Assembly: GCA_015478675.1 (NCBI GenBank)
Contig: JADMIH010000219.1
Coordinates: 1 to 5,608 of the forward strand
Origin: Chloroflexota bacterium
Lineage (GTDB): Bacteria > Chloroflexota > Chloroflexia > QHBQ01 > JADMIH01
Direction: 5' to 3'
DNA length: 5,608 nucleotides
How positions within the stretch are numbered: the first letter of the stretch is position 1; each line of letters opens with the position of its first letter. A model generated the notes under the pieces. The model did no database searches, was not told the DNA's origin, and saw only the letters and a program-made list of their open reading frames with translations. Positions 5,552 to 5,608 of this stretch are shown one piece after another. Both the position numbers and the translations under genes were made by a program.

Positions 5552-5608
5552 CTTACTGACACTTACACAAAGAGCTAATAGGATGGTATAGTTGGAGCAT
5601 GAAGAAGA

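Larger units (their letters stand above)
4184..5608 (-). pseudogene. SLH-domain surface protein gene interrupted by in-frame TAG codons, 5' partial
   Basis: One reading frame runs from the right window edge to TAG at 4186-4184, broken only by TAG at 5551-5549 and TAG at 4579-4577. In gene order it contains: a possible signal-peptide core (NYTILLALCVSVS, 5594-5555); an uncharacterised Tyr/Trp/Asn-rich region; a possible LGFP-like segment; and three SLH repeats at the C-terminus. SLH domains normally anchor proteins to cell-wall polymers, so the intact product would be exported and wall-bound. The second TAG is inside SLH repeat 2 and repeat spacing is kept across it, which argues for one ancestral gene. 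No in-frame start with an SD lies between the first TAG and GTG 5446. Base composition looks less GC-rich than sucC/pepF, which fits an accessory gene. Alternatives are consensus error or amber read-through. Confidence 0.7.

Noticed and set aside
5586..5608. Possible divergent + strand gene start (ATGAAGAAG at 5599) with TATAGT upstream
   Set aside because: GGAG is only one base from the ATG, no good -35 is present, and only three codons are visible before the window ends.

Overview
The window carries four genes on the + strand, the first cut off by the window edge, followed by a convergent gene on the - strand that looks broken and runs off the right edge. The mix is typical of a free-living heterotrophic bacterium: a secreted cupredoxin, a TCA-cycle enzyme, a cytoplasmic M3 oligopeptidase, an SRPBCC-fold protein and an S-layer-homology (SLH) surface protein. 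The SLH repeats carry a two-cysteine insertion of the form GYPCGGxGEPC, which I associate from memory with Chloroflexota, perhaps Ktedonobacteria-like lineages. The phylum is therefore an inference, not something the sequence proves.

Layout. 2-289: C-terminal part of a cupredoxin with an amicyanin-like copper loop. 290-505: intergenic region with a 60-nt palindrome (341-400), a good sigma70-type promoter (418-446) lying within dyad symmetry, a hairpin at the predicted transcript start and a strong Shine-Dalgarno. 506-1669: sucC, succinyl-CoA synthetase beta subunit. 1657-1701: stem-loop overlapping the sucC stop. 1744-3576: pepF-like oligoendopeptidase. 3577-4092: SRPBCC-like protein whose ATG directly abuts the pepF stop. 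4093-4183: short convergent gap. 4184-5608 (-): SLH-domain protein gene interrupted by in-frame TAG codons.

The sucC, pepF and SRPBCC genes are co-directional and may share the promoter upstream of sucC, although the stem-loop after sucC could reduce read-through. No pathway link is evident between them. sucD, the usual partner of sucC, does not follow it. No tRNA, rRNA, CRISPR array, transposase or integrase is visible.

The most notable observation is in the SLH gene. An amber codon at 4577-4579 falls inside the second SLH repeat. It lies exactly one 75-codon repeat period from the Glu of the third repeat's YIE motif, with frame and spacing preserved on both sides. A second in-frame TAG (5549-5551) lies between a possible signal-peptide core and the rest of the protein. 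The simplest reading is a decaying pseudogene or consensus errors; amber read-through is a testable but less likely alternative.
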